Shown piece by piece: positions 25,116-32,380 of a DNA stretch of 36,099 nucleotides. Where the stretch lies: positions 1-36,099 of the forward strand of contig BNWW01000021.1 of NCBI GenBank assembly GCA_025999115.1, in the 5' to 3' direction. Positions within the stretch are counted from its first letter, which is position 1, and each line of letters opens with the position of its first letter. Source of the stretch: Bacteroidia bacterium. GTDB lineage: Bacteria > Bacteroidota > Bacteroidia > Bacteroidales > Azobacteroidaceae. The notes beneath the pieces are model-generated. The model did no database searches. It worked only from the letters and a program-made list of their open reading frames with translations, and had not been told where the DNA came from. The position numbers and the translations under genes are program-made.

Positions 25116-27029
25116 CTACCAATAATTTTTCACTAATTTTATTTGATCTTGGGTTAATGCAGTATTATATACCTTAAAATTGAGTATTTCGCCAACAAAT
25201 CCACCGAGTGTAACATTATCAAAAGCCTGACTTTCGACATCAAATTTTTGATCAATAAGTCCATTGACGTATGTTATTAATGTAGGGACGTTGCGCGCAA
25301 CGTCTCTACAGCAAGTAATGGCGAGCGAAACTTTGTCGAATTTGCTTGGTTCGTACCACGAGCCGTTTGTAGCGCTACTGTAATTTTTCCACACATCGGA
25401 AGAACCAAAAACATTACCGCTATTGTAAGTTGCAGAGGCGATTGTTACATGGGGCATTGGATGAGCCGTGGTTACGGAACTTGTGTTGCGCGACGAAAGA
25501 TTATACGACAAATCGCCCGCCTGAAAAAACTTTCCGCTGTAACTGCTCGAATTTGGTTTTATAAAAGCCGTTATTGTAAAATTGCCCGAAATGCTTGGCG
25601 TTGCGATCGTTTGTGTTTGACTTACACTTGTAAATACTGCAGAAGACGACAAACTTGCTGTGGCTGCGGGCAAAGTGGCGGGTGTTGGATAGAGATTGTA
25701 ATCGCAACGGACACTGGTCGGATAACCGTTTGGGTAACTTGAATTTACAATCCAATAATAATAATCACCGTTCATCCAAATCAAGCGTAGAGGACTTTTG
25801 TTGGAATTGGGAATGACATAAGGACGAACATTATTTTTTGCCGAACCGCTCGTGATATTTTCGGCAGATAAAATAGACGAACCCGTGGAGTTCATCGTGT
25901 ATTTTATCAACTCAAAAACGTTGCTGTTGGGTTGTTGCGAAGCGTAAATGATATTTGGATTTTCGTGGTCAAGCGCCAGACCGCCCGAGTAGCAATATTC
26001 TGTATTAGAAAGATGAAATTTTACACTTGCGTCACCAAGTTGAGTGCGAGTCCAACTGCTGCCGTTCCATTTTGCATAATAATAATAGTGCTGCGAAGCG
26101 GCGGACAAACTATTGCCTTCAATGCGCGTCATTGCAATGACCGGCGTGCTACCGTCGAGCGCCATATCCCAAACCCAGCCGCGGTCACTAACATTACGGC
26201 CGGCAACTACATAACTTGCATTTGTTTCGTTGCCTGTGATTGAAAAAACCTCCTCATTTACGTTTGAGAGTTGAGTGTCGTTTACATCACGCAGAGTAAT
26301 TTGAGTGGTATCGGTACCGGGAATATTCAATTTTCCATAATACACAGGCACTGGAGTTGTGTTTTGCGGATGCGTGCCTGAATAGGTAATGTGAATATTA
26401 CCCACTCCATCCGAAGCATATTTTGCATACGGACGAACATTGCTGCCGAGCGACGACGACACAATTTGCTTTGGCCCCCAATCGAAACTGACCGCATCGT
26501 TAGCATCGGGCATTGTGAGCCGGGCAATCGTAGGGTGCCAGTTTATTCCGCGCCAACAGAGATAAATATGGTTGGGATCGTTGCTCAAAATAAACGGATT
26601 GGGGTAAGTGGTATTATTCGCCATCGCGAGCTTTTTCTCCTCGCCGAGCGAAGTAATGTCGCCGGCCGTTTTTGAAATACGGTAATAGAAACACGCTTCG
26701 TCGGTGTGGCGCGAGTAAAAAATCATTATTCGTCCGCCGGGCAATGCAAGAAAACTTGGATTGTTGTGGTCGTCGGGCTGGAAATACGAACGGATAAGCA
26801 CTTCGGAGGTTTCTCCGGTGTTAAAATTGTGCTGCGTTGCTTTTATCGCGCCGTGAACATCAATATAGCCAATGTAGGTAGAGTTGATTCCGAGCGCGGC
26901 GTTTTCGTAGTGTAGCGCACGCGGGTCGGCAAACCAGCACCACGCGCCTTCGGCAGTAAGCTCAAAACCCTGCGGGAAAGCAGAATGGAAGAAGGCGGAA
27001 AGCAAGAATATTAAACCGGTTCTTTTCAT
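25116..27029 (-). CDS. BNR_4 beta-propeller protein with LamG-like C-terminal domain (putative polysaccharide lyase or glycosidase)
   Basis: The ATG at 27029 (637 residues, MKRTGLIFLLSAFFH) is preferred to a TTG at 27050 because it begins directly at the signal peptide. Residues about 20-450 are a BNR_4 propeller: CWFADPRALHY, then DDHNNPSF and FYSRHTDEAC. His88 and His108 are 20 residues apart, a spacing that, as I recall, matches the catalytic His pair of the propeller ulvan lyases (PL24/PL25); related BNR_4 enzymes include rhamnosidases of family GH145. Residues about 463-637 resemble a LamG/concanavalin-like lectin domain (FTITAFIKPNSSSYSGKFF, LITYVNGLI, LGGFVGEILNFKVYN). The lectin domain carries a ten-codon palindromic insertion (25281-25310). 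The gene sits 26 bp before the GH43-BNR_4-GH105 fusion, so the two propellers probably attack parts of one glycan. The exact reaction is uncertain. Confidence 0.78.
   Translation of the reverse strand: MKRTGLIFLLSAFFHSAFPQGFELTAEGAWCWFADPRALHYENAALGINSTYIGYIDVHGAIKATQHNFNTGETSEVLIRSYFQPDDHNNPSFLALPGGRIMIFYSRHTDEACFYYRISKTAGDITSLGEEKKLAMANNTTYPNPFILSNDPNHIYLCWRGINWHPTIARLTMPDANDAVSFDWGPKQIVSSSLGSNVRPYAKYASDGVGNIHITYSGTHPQNTTPVPVYYGKLNIPGTDTTQITLRDVNDTQLSNVNEEVFSITGNETNASYVVAGRNVSDRGWVWDMALDGSTPVIAMTRIEGNSLSAASQHYYYYAKWNGSSWTRTQLGDASVKFHLSNTEYCYSGGLALDHENPNIIYASQQPNSNVFELIKYTMNSTGSSILSAENITSGSAKNNVRPYVIPNSNKSPLRLIWMNGDYYYWIVNSSYPNGYPTSVRCDYNLYPTPATLPAATASLSSSAVFTSVSQTQTIATPSISGNFTITAFIKPNSSSYSGKFFQAGDLSYNLSSRNTSSVTTAHPMPHVTIASATYNSGNVFGSSDVWKNYSSATNGSWYEPSKFDKVSLAITCCRDVARNVPTLITYVNGLIDQKFDVESQAFDNVTLGGFVGEILNFKVYNTALTQDQIKLVKNYW
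25281..25310. repeat. 30-bp palindromic element inside a coding sequence
   Basis: The 30 bases are a palindrome of two 15-base arms with no loop, interrupted by one G/T mismatch, centred on GCGC at 25294-25297. It occupies exactly ten whole codons of the BNR_4/LamG gene (encoded CRDVARNVPT), so the frame is kept. It sits between strands that in LamG-type domains are normally joined by a short turn (KVSLAIT before, LITYVNG after), which suggests insertion rather than original protein sequence. Similar GACGTTGC-centred palindromes are, from memory, dispersed repeats in several bacterial genomes. Confidence 0.75.
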
Positions 27030-27059
27030 TTTTTTAGTGCAAATAGGCAAGTTTATCCG

Positions 27060-28898
27060 TTAGCGGTACTGTTCCGTTTTCTTTTCGTAATAATCTTTCA
27101 TCACAAAAAACGCCTGCTTTTTTTCTCCCCACGACGAAATCAATCCTTTGCGGTTGAAGAAATCCTGAATGCCGAAGTTCTGACGGCGCGGCGAGAGGAA
27201 ATCCGTCAAAATCCATGGCGACAAGCCGGAAAGTCCGTCGATGCGCTCAAACAATTCGAGGTTGCAACGATAGAGTTCCGCCTGATATTCTTCTGTCCAG
27301 CGTTCCGATTTATCGCCGTGCCTGCCTGCAAGCGCTCCGCCGCCAAATTCGCTGATAATTACCGGTTTGTTGTAAGGAATATTCCAACCGGCTTTTGCCC
27401 ACTCCTGCATATTGTCGCCCCAATACCAGCCCATATACGAATTGAAACTGATCACATCAACGTATTCGTTCAGATTGTCCTGTACGTTAATGATTTTTCC
27501 ATTGTTGCCGACTTCCATCGCCATACTGATAAGGCGTGTCGAGTCCTGCGAACGAGCGTATTTTGCAAGGCGGCTCAAGAAAATATCACGGGGTGCGCTG
27601 TGCGGCGTTTCGTTGGCAATCGACCAGATAATGACGTTTGCACGGTTTTTGTCGCGACAAATCATATCGTGCAACTGCTGCTCGGCGTTTTGGTAAGTCG
27701 CCTCGTTTTCCCACGAAATCGTCCAGTAAACCGGAATTTCCGACCACACGAGCAGGCCCAACTCTTCGGCGGTGCGCACCATCGTTTCGTTGTGCGGATA
27801 GTGCGCCAATCGCACAAAATTACAACCCATTTCTTTTGCCCATGAAAGCAGCGTTACAGCGTCAGCCTTGTTCCACGCCCGTCCTTGCCGGAAAGGCGCT
27901 TCTTCGTGAATGCTCACGCCACGCAGGAAAATCTGTTTTCCGTTCAAGAGAATTTTCTTGCCCTGCGTTTCTATGGTGCGGAAGCCTATTTTATCCGCAA
28001 TTTTTTCGGCGTTATGCGAAATCACAACATCATAAAGTTTCGGATTTTCGGGACTCCATAATTGAAAATTGAACCCTGAAAATTGAAAATTAATCAGCCC
28101 TTCGGCGTCTGTTGTAAATTGTTTTTTGATTTTCAATTCGGGAATTTCAAGCATAACGCTTTCTCCTGCGATTGCTTTATTTACTTTCAGCCAACCACCT
28201 ATTATGGCCGGTTTCGTTTTGTCTGATTTCCGGCTTTGCAGGGCTATCGAATAATCGTCGATAAACGTTTCGGGCAAAGCAAGCACCGACACTTCGCGGG
28301 TAATGCCACCGTAGTTCCACCAGTCCATATTGGTAGTCGGCACGTTGTCTTTGGCGCGTTTGTTGTCCACTTTGATCACCACAAAATTGTCGCCGTCTTT
28401 GGCAATATCGGTAATATCGAAGTTGAAAGGCGTGTAGCCTCCGATGTGATCGCCCGCTTTTTTGCCGTTTACCCACACTTTGGCATCGTAATTTACCGCA
28501 CCGAAATACAGTGCGTAGCGCGTTTCCGGTTTCTTTTCCAATTTGAAATCGCGTTTGAACCACACCGTGCCTTCATACACAAAAAGCATACGATCTTTCG
28601 AGTTCCAATCGCTCGGAATATCCATATAAGGCGCTGTATTGAAGTTATATTCAAGCAGTTCGTTGCCTTTGGCGGTTTTGTTTTCAAAAAATCCACCTTT
28701 CTCTTTGAAGGGTTGCAGACGGTAGTCGTAGTAGCCGTTTTCGAGCGGGTCTATAATATAGTTCCATTTACCGTTGAGCGAAATACAATCTCGTGAAGAC
28801 ACGTTTTGCAAAACATTTTGCGCCTGCGCAGATAAATTGACCAATGCAGTGCAAAAAATTAAAAATAATGTAGGTAACGAGAATGAGATACGTTGCAT
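27060..28898 (-). CDS. Glycoside hydrolase family 2 enzyme (beta-glucuronidase/beta-galactosidase-like)
   Basis: I choose the ATG at 28898 (612 residues, starting MQRISFSLPTLF). The longer frame to 28922 begins with TTG and puts polar residues before the signal peptide. The signal peptide ends near LSAQA. The GH2 layout is complete: an N-terminal sugar-binding jelly roll (VWFKRDFKLE, AKVWVNGKKAGDHIGGYTPF), an immunoglobulin-like domain, then a TIM barrel beginning near FLRGVSIHEEAP. The acid/base is Glu430 in IIWSIANETP and the nucleophile Glu517 in VIISEFGGGA. Size, lack of C-terminal extensions, and the short barrel resemble beta-glucuronidases more than large LacZ enzymes, but specificity cannot be read from sequence. 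In this block it would remove a terminal beta-linked sugar, in the periplasm or at the surface. An AT-rich direct repeat lies inside the gene at 28060-28091. Confidence 0.88.
   Translation of the reverse strand: MQRISFSLPTLFLIFCTALVNLSAQAQNVLQNVSSRDCISLNGKWNYIIDPLENGYYDYRLQPFKEKGGFFENKTAKGNELLEYNFNTAPYMDIPSDWNSKDRMLFVYEGTVWFKRDFKLEKKPETRYALYFGAVNYDAKVWVNGKKAGDHIGGYTPFNFDITDIAKDGDNFVVIKVDNKRAKDNVPTTNMDWWNYGGITREVSVLALPETFIDDYSIALQSRKSDKTKPAIIGGWLKVNKAIAGESVMLEIPELKIKKQFTTDAEGLINFQFSGFNFQLWSPENPKLYDVVISHNAEKIADKIGFRTIETQGKKILLNGKQIFLRGVSIHEEAPFRQGRAWNKADAVTLLSWAKEMGCNFVRLAHYPHNETMVRTAEELGLLVWSEIPVYWTISWENEATYQNAEQQLHDMICRDKNRANVIIWSIANETPHSAPRDIFLSRLAKYARSQDSTRLISMAMEVGNNGKIINVQDNLNEYVDVISFNSYMGWYWGDNMQEWAKAGWNIPYNKPVIISEFGGGALAGRHGDKSERWTEEYQAELYRCNLELFERIDGLSGLSPWILTDFLSPRRQNFGIQDFFNRKGLISSWGEKKQAFFVMKDYYEKKTEQYR
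28060..28091. repeat. Short AT-rich direct repeat within the GH2 gene
   Basis: The 11-mer TGAAAATTGAA occurs at 28063-28073 and again at 28077-28087, inside a 32-base AT-rich stretch. It encodes the repetitive peptide FQFSGFNFQL just before the conserved LWSPENPKLY of the GH2 Ig-like domain. The frame is intact. Confidence 0.7.
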
Positions 28899-28924
28899 TA
28901 ATGTGTGATTTAAGTATTTCAAAA

Positions 28925-29638
28925 CTATTTTTCTATTTGAAAATCAAATGCGCCAACGCCAAACCAAGGATGGCTGGAGCTGCTGCCGACTTTGTATTTG
29001 AAGAAAATGTAATGCACAGCATCGCTTGCGGCTGTGATTGTAACTTCCGCTTTGCGGGCATTCGTAGGAGTTTCGTTGGTGGTAAACTCAGCCGAACCCA
29101 CAATGTCGTTCATTGTATCGTTGATAATATCGCTACCGTCGTCGCCCTTATCTAATGTGCGTGTAGATTCCGTTGAACTTGCAACGCCTGCAATCAGAAT
29201 TTTTGCGCCGTTATTGCCAACGTGATAACCAAAGGATAATTTATATTTTTTCCCTTTGATTAATTTTTGGGAAGTAGGGAAATAATACACAGTGCCTTCG
29301 TACTTGTTGTTGTCGAAACGGAGCATCAGTTCGGGCGCGATATAACGTGTAGCGCCATCTTCATAAACTATATTGGTTTCCAAAGTGGTGTTGCGGTAAC
29401 GTGATGCACCTATGGTTGCGCCGTCGGTTACATCCCAAATAACCGCACCGCTTGTTTCCGTCCAACCCGCTGCTTGTGGAGTGCCGGCGCCTCTCCAAGC
29501 GGTTACTAAATTTTTACCTTCCTGACCGGTGGCGCTGTTTTCGCCTCCACCTTCTTCAGGATCATTATTATTATCGTCGCACGAAGCGACTAATGCACCC
29601 ATTACGAGCGGAAGTAAAAACAAAAAAATCTTTTTCAT
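28925..29638 (-). CDS. Surface lipoprotein of unknown function, beta-sandwich-like
   Basis: The product has 237 residues and a lipoprotein signal peptide (lipobox VASC, Cys20) followed by an acidic run, DDNNNDPEEGG. This matches the lipoprotein export signal that sends Bacteroidota lipoproteins to the cell surface. After a Gly/Glu linker, residues about 42-237 are Thr-, Ser- and aromatic-rich with predicted strands (YKLSFGYHVG, AVHYIFFKYKVG, WFGVGAFDFQIE). This is compatible with a jelly-roll carbohydrate-binding fold, though I cannot name the family. It lies 35 bp after the OmpA-domain gene and 26 bp before the GH2 gene (ATG start). It could be the glycan-binding lipoprotein of the downstream enzyme block; that is inference from position and fold class. 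Confidence 0.72.
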   Translation of the reverse strand: MKKIFLFLLPLVMGALVASCDDNNNDPEEGGGENSATGQEGKNLVTAWRGAGTPQAAGWTETSGAVIWDVTDGATIGASRYRNTTLETNIVYEDGATRYIAPELMLRFDNNKYEGTVYYFPTSQKLIKGKKYKLSFGYHVGNNGAKILIAGVASSTESTRTLDKGDDGSDIINDTMNDIVGSAEFTTNETPTNARKAEVTITAASDAVHYIFFKYKVGSSSSHPWFGVGAFDFQIEK

Positions 29639-29673
29639 TGCGATAAATTTATTATAAATTATGAATTAACCAC

Positions 29674-31437
29674 TCAATCAAATGAGAGAATGATAAATTC
29701 CACTCTGCGATTATTAGCTCTGCCTTCTTCGGTATCGTTACTATCCACCGGTTCGGTTTCGCCCTTGCCTTCGGATTCCAAGCGGTCGGCGGGAATATCT
29801 TTTTCAATTAACCAGTTAACTACCGCTTGGGCGCGTGCAACCGACAGTTTTACGTTGTAGGCAGCCGGTCCTGTGTTATCTGTGTGTCCGATAATACGTA
29901 TGCTTATTTCCGGATTTTCGCTCAGGAATTGATGCAGTTCGTTCAGCGCAGGATCGGATTCCGGTTCAAGAACAGCGGAGTTCCACTTGAAAAACAAGTT
30001 TTTCAGTACGCGTACTTCCGGTTTTACCGTTTCCATTACCACTACAAGCGTATCGCCTGTCTGATGGACGAATGAATTTTGCTTAGAAACATATCCGGGC
30101 GCCGTAGCGCTGTAATTATATCTTCCTTCTTCAAGTTCATATCGTTTTATATCTTCTGCGAGCGAGTCGGTAACGACGGTTAATAAGGGCAGGCTTCCCG
30201 CTTTGCCGATTTGTATTTCCGCATCGATCGGATATCCGGTTTCCGCATCGACGGCATCCACATATAAATACGGAATTTTTGCAAGGCAAACGAAAATCGT
30301 ATCGGGCGTTTCGGTATGAATAACGCTATCTGCAAACGTGTAGTAATCTTTTTCGGCCACTTTCAAGAAATAGGTTCCTGCACGCAGTTTTTGTGCATAA
30401 ATACCTGTAAGCGCATTGGTGCGTTTATTGATAATGATCCGCTTCGAGGCTTTGTCCGGCGACAAAATCACAGAGGCAGCCATCGGTGTGTCGCTCGCGA
30501 AATCGTTGACTTGTACGCAGAAAAGCGGCAGTTGCGGTTTGGGTTTGCGTTTGGATTCCGCCACTTTAAACGAAACCGTAAACTTTACGCCGGCCAACAG
30601 ACTGCCGATGTGTTTTCCGCCGGCCAACGAGGAAGCCGGCAAACCGTTCAACTTTTCGTCCGGATTAACGCCGGTCAGCAGTTTTTTGTCTGCCGCTGAG
30701 CGGTTGAGGTTGGCAAGATCGTAATCGACAAACAATCCTACTCGAAACGAATAAGGCGGCAACTTGGCATCTTTCGATTTTCTCATGTTGCGTATTTGAT
30801 TGGCGTAAATCCATTCATCGAGAATTACTCCCACTTCCAATCCGGGCGAAATGCTTAAACCGAAATCAAGTTTCCCGTTGTCGGTCAGGGTTTTACTGCC
30901 CAAAGCATGAGTGGGCATATTTTGCCAGTCTTCCATAAAAACAGGGTCGGTGGCGGTAATGTCGAGTATTGTCGAACTACGGTAATTGCCGAACAAATTC
31001 ACGCCTACGCCCACGCCTGCCAAAGCGTAATAGCGTTCAAGAAACTTGAATCCGAATTTCAGCGGAAAATTGATGTAACCCACACTGTGTTTTTCTTTGT
31101 AACCGTTTAGAGTATAATGATAGGCAATATCGTAACCGGCGATGTACGGATAAGGAACAAGGTGGTCTTCGGCATACGAATGGAGTTTTGTTGTCGAATT
31201 AAAACCTTGAAATTCGCCGCCAAGTTGAAACATAAAGGCGTTATATTCAAAATGATAACCCAATCCCAGCTTATAACCGAACCCGCCTGTAGCTGTCGAG
31301 TTGTCGATACCGTGAAAAATAGAACTGTAACCGGCTCCACCCCACAAGTCGATATAATGTTGTCTTTGCGCCGAAAGCGTTTGATTCGACAAAATCAAAA
31401 CCGTAAAAAACGTTGTAATTTTTAATAAGTATTTCAT
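29674..31437 (-). CDS. Beta-barrel / regulatory-like repeat / OmpA-domain outer-membrane protein
   Basis: The product has 587 residues with a signal peptide ending near QTLSAQ. Residues about 25-295 form a predicted outer-membrane beta-barrel homologous to the preceding gene. Residues about 300-385 and 388-470 look like two carboxypeptidase-regulatory-like beta-sandwich repeats (LRAGTYFLKVAEKDYYTF; LEEGRYNYSATAPGYV). Residues about 475-587 are an OmpA C-terminal domain: LFFKWNSAVLEPES, IIGHTDNTGPAAYN with Asp520 in the peptidoglycan-binding motif, LSVARAQAVVNWL, and the closing NNRRVEF. It should therefore span the outer membrane and hold the peptidoglycan, giving a mechanical anchor for the surface proteins encoded upstream. 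The gap to the preceding barrel gene is 16 bp. The repeat plus OmpA arrangement recalls T9SS PorE, but PorE carries TPR and propeller domains in place of a barrel, so I do not assign that name. Confidence 0.87.
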   Translation of the reverse strand: MKYLLKITTFFTVLILSNQTLSAQRQHYIDLWGGAGYSSIFHGIDNSTATGGFGYKLGLGYHFEYNAFMFQLGGEFQGFNSTTKLHSYAEDHLVPYPYIAGYDIAYHYTLNGYKEKHSVGYINFPLKFGFKFLERYYALAGVGVGVNLFGNYRSSTILDITATDPVFMEDWQNMPTHALGSKTLTDNGKLDFGLSISPGLEVGVILDEWIYANQIRNMRKSKDAKLPPYSFRVGLFVDYDLANLNRSAADKKLLTGVNPDEKLNGLPASSLAGGKHIGSLLAGVKFTVSFKVAESKRKPKPQLPLFCVQVNDFASDTPMAASVILSPDKASKRIIINKRTNALTGIYAQKLRAGTYFLKVAEKDYYTFADSVIHTETPDTIFVCLAKIPYLYVDAVDAETGYPIDAEIQIGKAGSLPLLTVVTDSLAEDIKRYELEEGRYNYSATAPGYVSKQNSFVHQTGDTLVVVMETVKPEVRVLKNLFFKWNSAVLEPESDPALNELHQFLSENPEISIRIIGHTDNTGPAAYNVKLSVARAQAVVNWLIEKDIPADRLESEGKGETEPVDSNDTEEGRANNRRVEFIILSFD

Positions 31438-31453
31438 TTTTCAAAAATCGTAA

Positions 31454-32380
31454 TTATTCATAATCAGAGTTGCAACCACAACTTTGTTGCCGTTCAAAGC
31501 CGAACAAAACCGTAAACCGCAGACCCACAAACAGATTGTTTAGCACACTGCCGCGCATATTTTCCGAACGGATGAAACCATTCAAATAGGGGCGGTATGG
31601 CGATGCAACATTTTCTCTTTCAAGCGTTAAACTTTCGTTTATTGTATTTCCACGCAAGTTCATCAAGCCGTAATCGGCAAACGCCGCCACACGGAATTTT
31701 GTTTTGTTGCCCGGTGTCGCCACGCGATATTTTGTATTATTTGCCGGATTTGCGCCTAGGTAAAAGCCTATCTCGCCCGACAAATATGCGTTTAAGGGAA
31801 ATTTTCCGGTAAATTTGTTTTTCTCTGTTATTTCCAAAAACGAATGGTTGGGCATATTTTCAAAGTCGTCTATAAAACCGGGATACGTTCCGGTTGAAAG
31901 TACGGTTGTTGTGGTGGTGTTGCGTGAAAATAGATTAAAGCCGACTTTTCCGCCTGCCAAAAGATAAAACCTTTGTACGCGAAAACCGAGCATCAACGGA
32001 ATATTGATGTTGGCAAAACGGTAGCGGTCGGAATTGCCGCTGAAAGCGTAATTGCCAGTGTACGGCTCGCTTGGATTGTCATCATCAATTAAATCAACCT
32101 GTTGGGTGAAATTTTTAAAGTCCAAACCTGCGTTCAAGTAAGTACATTCCGCACCGAATTTGAGGATAAATGCACGGGCATTCAGTTCGTAACCTGCCTC
32201 GAAACCGCCACCCCAACTGCCGGGTGCAGTAAAGCCGGGAGCATCTTTCAGTAAAAACGAAGAGTAACCGCCCGCAGCGCCCAAATAAATGTTATGCGTT
32301 GTTTGCGCATAAGTTGAAAATTGAAAACCGGCAATTAAGCAGAGCGCAAAAAGAAGTTTATGTGTTTTTTGATATTTCAT
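31454..32380 (-). CDS. Outer-membrane beta-barrel protein
   Basis: The product has 308 residues with a signal peptide ending near FQFSTYAQ. The mature protein is rich in alternating aromatic and Gly strands (NIYLGAAGGYSSFLL, SWGGGFEAGYEL, FANINIPLMLGFRV, YLLAGGKVGFNLF), as expected of an 8- to 12-strand outer-membrane barrel. It ends in an unusual Cys-rich tail, QQSCGCNSDYE, after FVGLRFTVLFGF. It is a paralogue of the barrel half of the next gene: both share the order IN(I/F)PL, then LAG-VG-NLF, then a D-(F/W)-NMP-H motif (FENMPNHSF here, WQNMPTHAL there), and a final (V/L)-FTV-F strand. It lacks the OmpA domain. The ATG start overlaps the upstream stop by 4 bases. It is not recognisably PorP/SprF. 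The probable job is anchoring or exporting the upstream surface proteins; this is inferred from gene order. Confidence 0.8.
   Translation of the reverse strand: MKYQKTHKLLFALCLIAGFQFSTYAQTTHNIYLGAAGGYSSFLLKDAPGFTAPGSWGGGFEAGYELNARAFILKFGAECTYLNAGLDFKNFTQQVDLIDDDNPSEPYTGNYAFSGNSDRYRFANINIPLMLGFRVQRFYLLAGGKVGFNLFSRNTTTTTVLSTGTYPGFIDDFENMPNHSFLEITEKNKFTGKFPLNAYLSGEIGFYLGANPANNTKYRVATPGNKTKFRVAAFADYGLMNLRGNTINESLTLERENVASPYRPYLNGFIRSENMRGSVLNNLFVGLRFTVLFGFERQQSCGCNSDYE

Noticed and set aside
25281..25310. Transcription terminator
   Set aside because: The palindrome is inside a coding sequence, has no loop and no U-tract, and is in frame over exactly ten codons.
27030..27050. TTG start giving a 644-residue BNR_4 protein
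   Set aside because: The ATG at 27029 starts directly at a normal signal peptide (MKRTGLIFLL); the extra residues before it are not signal-like.
28899..28922. TTG start giving a 620-residue GH2 protein
   Set aside because: The ATG at 28898 begins at the hydrophobic signal peptide, while the longer form adds MKYLNHTL with a rare start codon.
31454..32380. Assignment of the small barrel as PorP/SprF
   Set aside because: The gene order resembles cargo plus PorP/SprF pairs, but the sequence lacks features I can recognise as that family and instead pairs with the OmpA-domain barrel.
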